Of a stretch of DNA of 48,343 nucleotides, positions 42,958-48,343 are shown piece by piece. Origin of the DNA: an uncultured Hyphomicrobiales bacterium. GTDB taxonomy: Bacteria > Pseudomonadota > Alphaproteobacteria > Rhizobiales > Xanthobacteraceae. Under the pieces are notes generated by a model, which was not told where the DNA came from, did no database searches, and was given only the letters and a program-made list of their open reading frames with translations. Location: the NCBI GenBank assembly GCA_903878085.1, contig CAIRGJ010000044.1:1-48343 (forward strand), in the 5' to 3' direction. The position numbers and the translations under genes were made by a program. Position 1 is the stretch's first letter, and the number at the start of each line of letters is the position of its first letter.

Positions 42958-43558
42958 CCGCGCGCGGACCAGGAATGGCGGCGGGACAGAACCTGTGACC
43001 GGGACCGAAACTGAAACGGCAAAGCGCGATGACCCGCTCGGGCGGGTTCTGGGATATTGCGTCGCCGTCGTCGCGATTCTCGGCATCCCCTCGGGACTCT
43101 ACGGATATTATGCCGGCGAGCACGCCAAACGCGTGCAGACAACGTTCGAATTCTACAAGGACTTCAGAACCGATAATTTTCAGAAAAAATATCAGGCGAT
43201 GACCAATCGCGCTGACGCCAAGGCGGACATCATCAAGGGTCTGATGGATAAGTATCGCGGCAACCCGGAGGAGCGCGACCGCCAGGTTCTCGAAGCGGTG
43301 AAAGGCCTGATTGCCACTGAAGACGGATTAAAGAACACTTCCGAAGTGCTGCTTTTCTTCGACGTGCTGGCAACATGCGTCAACACCTCGCTCTGCGACC
43401 GGAACGCCGCCGTCACGCTATTCAAGTTGCCGGCGCTCGAATTTGCCTCGGCCTACGGTCCCTACATCATGCACATTCGCTATGCCTATGGGAACGAGAC
43501 GTTCGGTACCGGCCTATTCCAGACCCGCGCCATGGAAACCGAATGGTCGATATTCTAG
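42944..43558 (+). CDS. Membrane-anchored protein of unknown function
   Basis: 204 residues from ATG 42944. A Thr/Glu/Arg-rich cytoplasmic N-terminus is followed by one transmembrane helix (~37-62, VLGYCVAVVAILGIPSGLYGYY). A helical domain comes next (FEFYKDFRTDNFQKKYQAM ... VLLFFDVLATCVNTSLCDRN). It vaguely resembles DUF4760-type one-helix proteins, but this is not secure. It sits between pccB-end copies 2 and 3, and its stop is 17 bases before copy 3. Confidence 0.7.
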   Translation: MSKNSRARTRNGGGTEPVTGTETETAKRDDPLGRVLGYCVAVVAILGIPSGLYGYYAGEHAKRVQTTFEFYKDFRTDNFQKKYQAMTNRADAKADIIKGLMDKYRGNPEERDRQVLEAVKGLIATEDGLKNTSEVLLFFDVLATCVNTSLCDRNAAVTLFKLPALEFASAYGPYIMHIRYAYGNETFGTGLFQTRAMETEWSIF

Positions 43559-43575
43559 TTTCTATCATGCTGTCG

Positions 43576-43674
43576 CCGCATTCGACCCGCCGCCGGCTCG
43601 CCCGCGCGCTGGCGATGCTCAAGAACAAGCATGTCGAGATGCCGGGGCGAAAGCACGACAATTTGCCGCTCTAA
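43576..43674 (+). pseudogene. pccB 3'-end fragment, copy 3
   Basis: 99 bases encoding [20 protein letters not shown] and on to NLPL plus stop. It aligns without gaps to the last 33 codons of pccB. There are 14 base differences, yet only one residue changes (Lys to Arg); the stop is TAA. It is more diverged than copy 2. The frame joins an out-of-frame shadow of the preceding gene, so no PccB peptide is expected. Confidence 0.92.
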
Positions 43675-43675
43675 T

Positions 43676-43767
43676 GTCATGGCCGGGCTTGTCCCGGCCA
43701 TCTCGCTTAGGTGGGCATGGCTTTGCGTCCCTAAGCGGGATGCGCGGGTCAAGCCCGCGCATGCAGA
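43676..43767. repeat. Palindromic repeat, full-length member
   Basis: Three hairpins: ATGGCCGGG / CCCGGCCAT (43679-43701, loop CTTGT), CGCTTAG / CTAAGCG (43704-43737), and ATGCGCGGG / CCCGCGCAT (43740-43762, loop TCAAG). Closely related to 34294-34380 and, more loosely, to 45925-46040. It starts 2 bases after the stop of pccB-end copy 3. Confidence 0.87.
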
Positions 43768-43772
43768 GTCAT

Positions 43773-44174
43773 TCACAACTTCCTCACCTCAATCCCCTTC
43801 ATCTTTTTTGCTGCGGCGATGAGTCTCGCGTCCGCCGTGATCAGCGGGCAGCGCTCACGCTCGGCCAGCGCCAGATAGAAGCAGTCGTAGATGGGGTGGT
43901 CCAACTCGATGGCGAGTTCAAGCGCGCGGCCGCGCAAATCGGTGTCCGGCACCAGTTCATGGAACGGCAGCAGGGAGCGTTGCAGCGCGGCCAGCGCATC
44001 GTCGCGCGTCGCGTCGCCGCGCCGGACGGCCTTCCATAGTGCGCTGCCGATCTCGGAGGCGACCAGCGTCGGGGCGATCAGTCTTGGTTCGGTTTTCAGC
44101 GCGGTGGCGCGGTCGGAGCCTTCCTGCGGCAGAACCCACAGCGCGGCGACGCTGGCATCGACGACGACGGTCAC
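43773..44174 (-). CDS. vapC: PIN-domain toxin, VapC type
   Basis: 133 residues. The PIN acidic residues are Asp6 (VVVDASV), Glu41 (VASEIGSALWK), Asp97 (YDCFYLALAE) and Asp115 (ITADARL). VapC toxins are Mg-dependent RNases that cut tRNA or rRNA. It overlaps the antitoxin gene by four bases and is translated after it. Confidence 0.92.
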   Translation of the reverse strand: MTVVVDASVAALWVLPQEGSDRATALKTEPRLIAPTLVASEIGSALWKAVRRGDATRDDALAALQRSLLPFHELVPDTDLRGRALELAIELDHPIYDCFYLALAERERCPLITADARLIAAAKKMKGIEVRKL

Positions 44175-44401
44175 CGGCTGTCGCGGTCGGCGCGAATGTC
44201 GGCGGTCGAATCCCCGGACACCTTGCCGATCTTGTTGCGAATGGCGTCGACCGCCGCCCAGGCTTCCGCTTTGCTGGGCTTAACGTATGCGGCAATCGCC
44301 TCGCGCGCCGTCTCGTTGACCGAAGCGCCTTTCGCTTTGGCCTTTTCCTTCAGCCGGCGGGCGGTGTCGTCGTCGAGGTTGCGAACCAGAATGTCGACCA
44401 T
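44171..44401 (-). CDS. vapB: Ribbon-helix-helix antitoxin, FitA/VapB type
   Basis: 76 residues. The ribbon-helix-helix lies at the N-terminus (VDILVRNLDDDTARRLKEKA, GASVNETAREAI). The C-terminal part (IRNKIGKVSGDSTADIRADR) should wrap the toxin. First gene of the pair and probable autorepressor through the repeats just upstream. Confidence 0.9.
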   Translation of the reverse strand: MVDILVRNLDDDTARRLKEKAKAKGASVNETAREAIAAYVKPSKAEAWAAVDAIRNKIGKVSGDSTADIRADRDSR

Positions 44402-44422
44402 GGCTTGGACCCAAACCTAATG

Positions 44423-44441
44423 ATGATATCAACATGATATC
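44423..44441 (-). promoter_or_regulatory. Putative operator of the vapBC pair
   Basis: Two copies of ATGATATC (44423-44430 and 44434-44441) spaced 11 bases, each holding the palindrome GATATC. They lie 22 bases upstream of the antitoxin start. One helical turn spacing fits two RHH dimers side by side. Confidence 0.6.
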
Positions 44442-44538
44442 ATATCGGCATGGCCTGATTCAACCTCTAAACTTGAGCCCGTAGCCCATTCACAAAAAGC
44501 GGCGCTACATCGCTCCTTTGAATTCAGGCCCATCGTAA

Positions 44539-45423
44539 ATGTCACCTCCGCCGCTGCCCTACGTCGCGGTCCCCGAATCTTTCAAGCTGCCGCCCGGCAT
44601 GAATTTCGGCGGCACGTCGGGCATCGCGTTCACGTCGAAGGGCACCATGTTCGTCATTCATCGCGGGCCGAAGCCGCTGATGGAGTTCGATGCCGACGGC
44701 AATTTCATCCGCGGCTTCGGCGACGGCATGTTCGACCGGCCGCACGGGCTGCGCATCGACCGCGACGACAACATCTGGGCGACCGATGTCGCGTCGAACC
44801 TCGTTTTCAAGTTCAATCCGGCCGGGCGGCTGGAAATGGTGCTGGGCGTCAAAGGGTGGACCGGCGAGTGGCATCCGTACGGACACCTGCGGCTGTTTCA
44901 GGAGCCGAACGAAGCGGTGGTCGGCCCGACCGGCGACATCTACGTGCTGCAAGGGCACGGCAAGGCCGAGTCGCTTGTGCTTAAGTTCGACAGTGACGGC
45001 AATTTCATCAAGACCTGGGGCGGCAAGGGCAAGGGGCCGGGCCAGTTCGACCTGCCGCATTCGCTGGTGTTCGACGCGCAGGGGCTCTTGTACATCGCCG
45101 ACCGCAACAACGCCCGCATCCAGGTGTTCGACGCCGACGGCACTTACATCCGCGAGTCGCAGCATCCCGGCACGCCGTGCGGCTTGTTCATGAGCCAAGA
45201 TCAACAGTCCAAAGACCAGCACATCTGGCTGGCGCACGGCCACACCGGCGAGATCATGAAGCTCGATCTCAACGGCAACGTCGTGGGCAAGATGGAAGGC
45301 GCCGGGCAGGGCAAATCGCTCGGCAAATATGGCGAGGCGCATTACATTGCGGTCAGCCCGCGCGACGAGATCTTCGTCGCCGACACGCTGAACTATCGCG
45401 TGCAGAAATACGTCAGGAAATAG
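44539..45423 (+). CDS. NHL-repeat beta-propeller protein
   Basis: 294 residues with about five to six NHL blades (FDRPHGLRIDRDDNIWATD, FDLPHSLVFDAQGLLYIADR, NNARIQVFDADGTYIRESQ, IAVSPRDEIFVADTLNYRVQ). The set resembles the lyase domain of peptidylglycine alpha-amidating enzyme. No signal peptide is seen. The pair with the DUF2214 gene 21 bases downstream suggests one operon. Enzymatic function is not established. Confidence 0.85.
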   Translation: MSPPPLPYVAVPESFKLPPGMNFGGTSGIAFTSKGTMFVIHRGPKPLMEFDADGNFIRGFGDGMFDRPHGLRIDRDDNIWATDVASNLVFKFNPAGRLEMVLGVKGWTGEWHPYGHLRLFQEPNEAVVGPTGDIYVLQGHGKAESLVLKFDSDGNFIKTWGGKGKGPGQFDLPHSLVFDAQGLLYIADRNNARIQVFDADGTYIRESQHPGTPCGLFMSQDQQSKDQHIWLAHGHTGEIMKLDLNGNVVGKMEGAGQGKSLGKYGEAHYIAVSPRDEIFVADTLNYRVQKYVRK

Positions 45424-45444
45424 TCCGCTCGGAGCCGCATTGCC

Positions 45445-45885
45445 ATGTCCATGCTTTTTGCTTTCCTCCACCATCTCGCCGCCTTCACGGTGGTGTCGGC
45501 GCTGGCGGTTGAGTTCGTGCTGATCGGCCAGGAGTTGACGCTGGCGAATGCGCGGCGGCTGGTGAGGGCCGACACCGTGCTCGGCGCCTCGGCCGTCCTC
45601 CTGCTGGTCGTCGGCCTTTGCCGTGTGTTCTACTTCGAGAAGGGCGAGACGTATTACGTCCACAGCTACGCCTTTATCGCCAAGCTCGCGGTGTTCATCG
45701 CCGTCGCGGTATTGTCGATGACGCCGACCATCGAAATCCTGTCGTGGCGCGGCGCGCTCAATGCCGGCAAGCTGCCGGTGGTGAACGCGGGCAAGCTCGC
45801 TACGATCAAGAAGATCATCCACGCCGAACTCGCCGCCGTCGTCGTCATTCTGGCTTGCGCTGCCATCATGGCGCGGGGCGGCTGA
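45445..45885 (+). CDS. DUF2214-family membrane protein
   Basis: 146 residues, four hydrophobic segments. HHLAAFTVVSALAVEFVLIG, the loop ARRLVRADTVLGASA, the motif RVFYFEKGETYYVHSYAFIAK and PTIEILSWR are characteristic of DUF2214. The conserved His residues in the first helix might bind heme, but this is inference. Confidence 0.87.
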   Translation: MSMLFAFLHHLAAFTVVSALAVEFVLIGQELTLANARRLVRADTVLGASAVLLLVVGLCRVFYFEKGETYYVHSYAFIAKLAVFIAVAVLSMTPTIEILSWRGALNAGKLPVVNAGKLATIKKIIHAELAAVVVILACAAIMARGG

Positions 45886-45924
45886 GTGTAGGGGGCTCGT
45901 TGTCGTAGACGAAGCTCTCTCGGC

Positions 45925-46040
45925 CGTCATGCCCGGGCGTGACCCGGGCATCCATGACTTAGTCACGTCGATGGCGGTCTTACGTAAGCCTTCCGACGAA
46001 GCACCCGCTCATGGATTGCCGGGTCAAGCCAGGCAATGAC
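45925..46040. repeat. Palindromic repeat, diverged member
   Basis: Hairpins ATGCCCGGG / CCCGGGCAT (45929-45951, loop CGTGA) and ATTGCC / GGCAAT around GGGTCAAGCCA (46015-46037). Same two-end plan as 34294 and 43676, with changed arms and compensating changes on both sides. Confidence 0.75.
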
Positions 46041-46149
46041 AGAGGGATGTTTGCACCGCAGCAATGCGCGAAGTTTGAGCAGCCGCGCACGCGTCCGCGG
46101 GGAACGATCGCCGCCAGAATCATGTTAGCGTGCCGGCACAGAGGCAGCG

Positions 46150-46680
46150 ATGTGGCGCTTTCTCCATCGGCATGATTTCGGCGTGGCGGGCGCGATCTTT
46201 GGCGCCGCCTTTTGCCTTGCCGCCGCGGCCTCGGCACGCGCCGCCGAGGTTACAGAGCAGCTCGTCAAAAGCGGGCAGGCCGGCGGCGCCGTCATCATCC
46301 GCGAGCACGCCGGCTGGGACCGTGACTGCGGCGCCGTCCCGCATCCCGCGCTTTATCTCGACGAGCCGCCGCGCCACGGCAGCGTCTGCGCGCGTGCCGC
46401 CGAAATCCGCATCCAGACCTTGGCCGCGGGCACGCAGGCGCAGTGCATCGGCCGGCTGGTGCGCGGCGTGCGGCTGGTCTACCGGCCCGATGCCGGCTTC
46501 GCCGGCGGCGACGTCCTGCGCTACGCGGTGCAATATCCCGCGCTGCGCAAGACGGTCGCGGTCAGCATCGCGGTCGCGCCGGAAACCCCGAGCGCGGCCA
46601 ACGCGCAGGCTTCGGTAGCCGCAGCGCCGCCGCATCAGCCGCCGGGCCCGGTGCCCGATTGCGCCGAGCTGTTGTTCTAA
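46150..46680 (+). CDS. Secreted protein with an Ig/cadherin-like segment, unknown
   Basis: 176 residues. A signal peptide (~1-32, ending SARAAE) precedes a single domain. The stretch LVYRPDAGFAGGDVLRYAV resembles the strand pair found in bacterial Ig-like and cadherin-like repeats. Four cysteines (DRDCG, SVCAR, AQCIG, PDCAE) suggest disulfides. The C-terminus is Ala/Pro-rich. The function is unknown. Confidence 0.7.
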   Translation: MWRFLHRHDFGVAGAIFGAAFCLAAAASARAAEVTEQLVKSGQAGGAVIIREHAGWDRDCGAVPHPALYLDEPPRHGSVCARAAEIRIQTLAAGTQAQCIGRLVRGVRLVYRPDAGFAGGDVLRYAVQYPALRKTVAVSIAVAPETPSAANAQASVAAAPPHQPPGPVPDCAELLF

Positions 46681-46688
46681 CAAAAAAA

Positions 46689-46713
46689 GCCCCCGGCTCA
46701 TCGCCGGAGGCTT
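46689..46713. terminator. Bidirectional hairpin terminator
   Basis: AGCC(C)CCGGC / GCCGG(A)GGCT with loop TCATC. The + strand side is followed by TTCTT; the minus strand side is followed by seven T. It lies between two converging genes. Confidence 0.8.
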
Positions 46714-46788
46714 TCTTCTCACCCGGCACTGTCACTTCGCCATGCGCGAGGGTGAGCCGCGCAAAAACTTTTTCGGCCGCGCCGATCG

Positions 46789-47901
46789 CTACGGTCGAAC
46801 CTTGCCTTGCATGGTCACGCCCGCTTTTCCGCTGGCCGCCAGGCTTTCGAGTGAATCGTACAGCACTTGCAGGGTATAGCGGCCGTTGTGATACGCGGCG
46901 CCCGGGTCGCGCAACACGAAGGTGTAGTTGTAAACCGCCTGCATCAGGCGCGGCGTGTAGGCCGGATACTTGTTGGCCATGCTAATCTCTTCCGGATCGA
47001 TCCGGCCGTTGCCGTTCTTGTCGGCATACCAGTACGGGTACAGCGCCTTGGTGAAGGCGAGCGGCGTGCCGCCGACGTTCTTGGCGTAGGTCTGGATCGC
47101 GGTGTAAAGCTCGCCCTGCAGATTGGCGATCTCGCGCGCGAGACCTTCCTCTTTGCCGTTGCCGTCGAAGTCGCCTTTGGTCGACATGCGGATGTTGCTG
47201 AGGTCGGCCAAAGTCTTGACGCCGTCGTGGCAGCCGCCGCAACGCTCGATCTTGACCTCGCCGTCATGCGGGTTATGGCAGCCGGTGCAGCTGCTGACAT
47301 TCGGCATGTGGTCGAATTTGCCGGCGTATTTCTTGCCGTCGTATTCGTAAGCCACCTTGGCCTCGGTGCCGTAGCGGGTGGCGCCCGCCGGGAAGTAATG
47401 AACGTGCAGGAAGTTCAGCTTGGCATCCGGCGTATCCAGCGCCAGGCCGGCGATCGCCTTGTTGACGCTTGCCGATGACTCCCGGCCCTGATGGCAGGTC
47501 ATGCACAGATTGGTGTCGTTGTTGCCGCTGTCGAGGCTCATACCACCGGGGAACGTGACCTTGGGTACGGTGTGCCGCTCATAGGTCAAAAGATCGGCGT
47601 GGCAATTGGTGCAGGCGAAGCCGTTCTTGACGTGCGGCGCCGGCGCGTTCTTTCCCTCTTTGACGAATTCCGGCAGGCCGTTGGCGCCATGGCAGCGCAC
47701 GCAGACCGCCGGGATTTCCTTTTGCTTGTCCCACTCGTGGAACGGCATGCTGCCGCGGTCGAAGTGCCCTTTCCAGAACTCGAGCCGCACCCCGGCTTCG
47801 GTCTTTTCGTCGGATCGGCTGGGTCCGATCCCCGACAAGGTCGCTATCAATACAGCGGCGACGATCGCGCCGAGCTTGCGGCTATGAATGATGGCGGCCA
47901 T
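46789..47901 (-). CDS. Periplasmic five-heme cytochrome c with EF-hand-like loop
   Basis: 370 residues from the ATG at 47901, which has AAGGAG upstream; the longer frame would add an unlikely N-terminus. A signal peptide (~1-29) is followed by five CXXCH motifs: CVRCH (67-71), CTNCH (97-101), CMTCH (133-137), CTGCH (205-209) and CGGCH (221-225). The spacing is that of a multiheme electron carrier. The C-terminal third lacks hemes and carries DKNGNGRIDPEE (294-305), an EF-hand-type calcium loop, and a second loop DFDGNGKEEG (244-253). No oxidase or reductase gene is adjacent; the partner is unknown. A FNR-like box lies 54 bases upstream. Confidence 0.87.
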   Translation of the reverse strand: MAAIIHSRKLGAIVAAVLIATLSGIGPSRSDEKTEAGVRLEFWKGHFDRGSMPFHEWDKQKEIPAVCVRCHGANGLPEFVKEGKNAPAPHVKNGFACTNCHADLLTYERHTVPKVTFPGGMSLDSGNNDTNLCMTCHQGRESSASVNKAIAGLALDTPDAKLNFLHVHYFPAGATRYGTEAKVAYEYDGKKYAGKFDHMPNVSSCTGCHNPHDGEVKIERCGGCHDGVKTLADLSNIRMSTKGDFDGNGKEEGLAREIANLQGELYTAIQTYAKNVGGTPLAFTKALYPYWYADKNGNGRIDPEEISMANKYPAYTPRLMQAVYNYTFVLRDPGAAYHNGRYTLQVLYDSLESLAASGKAGVTMQGKVRP

Positions 47902-47954
47902 GAGACGCTCCTTCTTACCTAAAAATCGCGTAGCAACAGGGCGCTGGAAAGGCA

Positions 47955-47968
47955 TTGACCTGCGTCAA
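47955..47968 (-). promoter_or_regulatory. FNR/FixK/NnrR-type operator
   Basis: TTGACCTGCGTCAA, a perfect inverted repeat TTGAC-N4-GTCAA, the Crp/Fnr-family pattern (consensus TTGAY-N4-RTCAA). It is placed 54 bases before the cytochrome start, near where an activator at -41.5 would sit. Confidence 0.72.
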
Positions 47969-48227
47969 GGCAGCAGGCGCTGCGGCGAGAGATTTGCCGT
48001 CGTTACGATGACAAGGGGATGACCAACGGCCTCACGCGTGCTTGCCGCGCCGATCCTGCGCGACGCCGCGCTGATAGGAGTATTATCACAAATGCGTGAG
48101 AATTTATCCCCGCGCTTTGGGGCGGCGTTATAGTGGCCGGGTCCTGCTCATCGAGGGCGCTGTCATGAGGCGTCAGGATGGTGGAGCAGGATGTGGCGCC
48201 CGCGGGCGGGGGATTACGCATCCCTAG
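47969..48227. other. Noncoding stretch without recognised gene
   Basis: No supported gene. A 72-codon minus-strand frame crosses it without family resemblance. A TTATAG (48128-48133) could be a -10 but lacks a -35 partner. Confidence 0.4.
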
Positions 48228-48343
48228 CTCCCGGGCGGCGCCGGACCCTGCCCGGGCACACTAGGGTGCCCCGCGAGGAGCTCGCTGACGGCGTGTCCTT
48301 CGGGAGACTGGCCGAAAGCGCGGACCGGACGCCGTAAGACGCC
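48228..48343 (+). ncRNA. Candidate structured RNA, cut by window end
   Basis: Three consecutive hairpins. GGGCAC / GTGCCC spans 48254-48271. GCGAG / CTCGC spans 48273-48285. A long compound stem spans 48288-48335, pairing ACGGCGT with ACGCCGT, GTCC with GGAC, and TTCGG with CCGAA. All frames contain stops. The family is not recognised, and GC-richness alone raises chance pairing. The strand is arbitrary. Confidence 0.3.

Noticed and set aside
41985-43575. Integrase or transposase as the cause of the pccB-end copies
   Set aside because: No recombinase, IS end or target-site duplication is visible between the copies, so homologous exchange is favoured.
48003-48221. 72-codon minus-strand frame near the window end
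   Set aside because: No recognised domain and no convincing ribosome binding site; it ends in a low-complexity Arg/Ala stretch.

Overview
The window is a high-GC alphaproteobacterial chromosome segment. Gene order, protein flavour (RpoA/RpoC type, ATP12, EcfG- and FixK-like sites) and the intergenic palindromes suggest the Rhizobiales, probably near Bradyrhizobiaceae/Xanthobacteraceae; this placement is inference from content, not from a tree.

Positions 1-24.5 kb hold the core expression block, all on the + strand. It runs: 3' part of rpoC and its terminator; an inserted GH13 alpha-glucosidase; the str operon (rpsL-rpsG-fusA-tuf); the S10-spc block (rpsJ, rplCDWB, rpsS, rplV, rpsC, rplP, rpmC, rpsQ, rplNXE, rpsN, rpsH, rplFR, rpsE, rpmD, rplO, secY, adk); and rpsM-rpsK-rpoA-rplQ, closed by a strong terminator at 24481. 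Many junctions overlap (ATGA, TAATG, TGATG), which implies translational coupling. Three proteins of the spc part carry Lys/Ala/Pro-rich disordered additions: the L29 C-terminus, the L5 N-terminus and a ~98-residue histone-H1-like tail on adenylate kinase.

Positions 24.5-33.2 kb hold envelope and housekeeping genes: a diheme cytochrome c, a HtrA/DegP protease coupled to RarA and a small secreted protein, an RluC-type pseudouridine synthase with an Arg/Gly-rich N-terminus, an ArsR-SRPBCC-SRPBCC operon with an operator inside its promoter spacer, and a six-helix membrane diguanylate cyclase. Positions 33.2-38.0 kb, minus strand, hold an operon for a 2-oxoacid:ferredoxin oxidoreductase (fused gamma-alpha subunit, beta subunit) led by a GltD-like flavoprotein carrying its own 2[4Fe-4S] ferredoxin domain. 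Then come ATP12, a tiny Gln/Gly-rich protein behind an EcfG-like stress promoter, a TPR protein and pccB.

Positions 41.8-44.5 kb are the most unusual part. The 3' end of pccB occurs three times (41847-41984, 42527-42664, 43576-43674). Each copy ends exactly at a stop codon, and they differ almost only at synonymous positions. Two small cargo modules lie between them: a DUF4160/DUF2442 pair, and a membrane-anchored unknown with a small leader-bearing protein. A VapBC-type toxin-antitoxin pair follows. This looks like repeated replacement of the pccB 3' end by incoming alleles carrying cargo, with the old ends left behind as fossils; no integrase is visible.

Positions 44.5-48.3 kb hold an NHL beta-propeller protein, a DUF2214 membrane protein, a secreted unknown, a five-heme cytochrome c with an EF-hand-like loop under a perfect FNR/FixK-type box, and a hairpin-rich stretch cut by the window end that may be a structured RNA. 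Related palindromic repeats (ATGGCCGGG/CCCGGCCAT type and others) are scattered in noncoding gaps.
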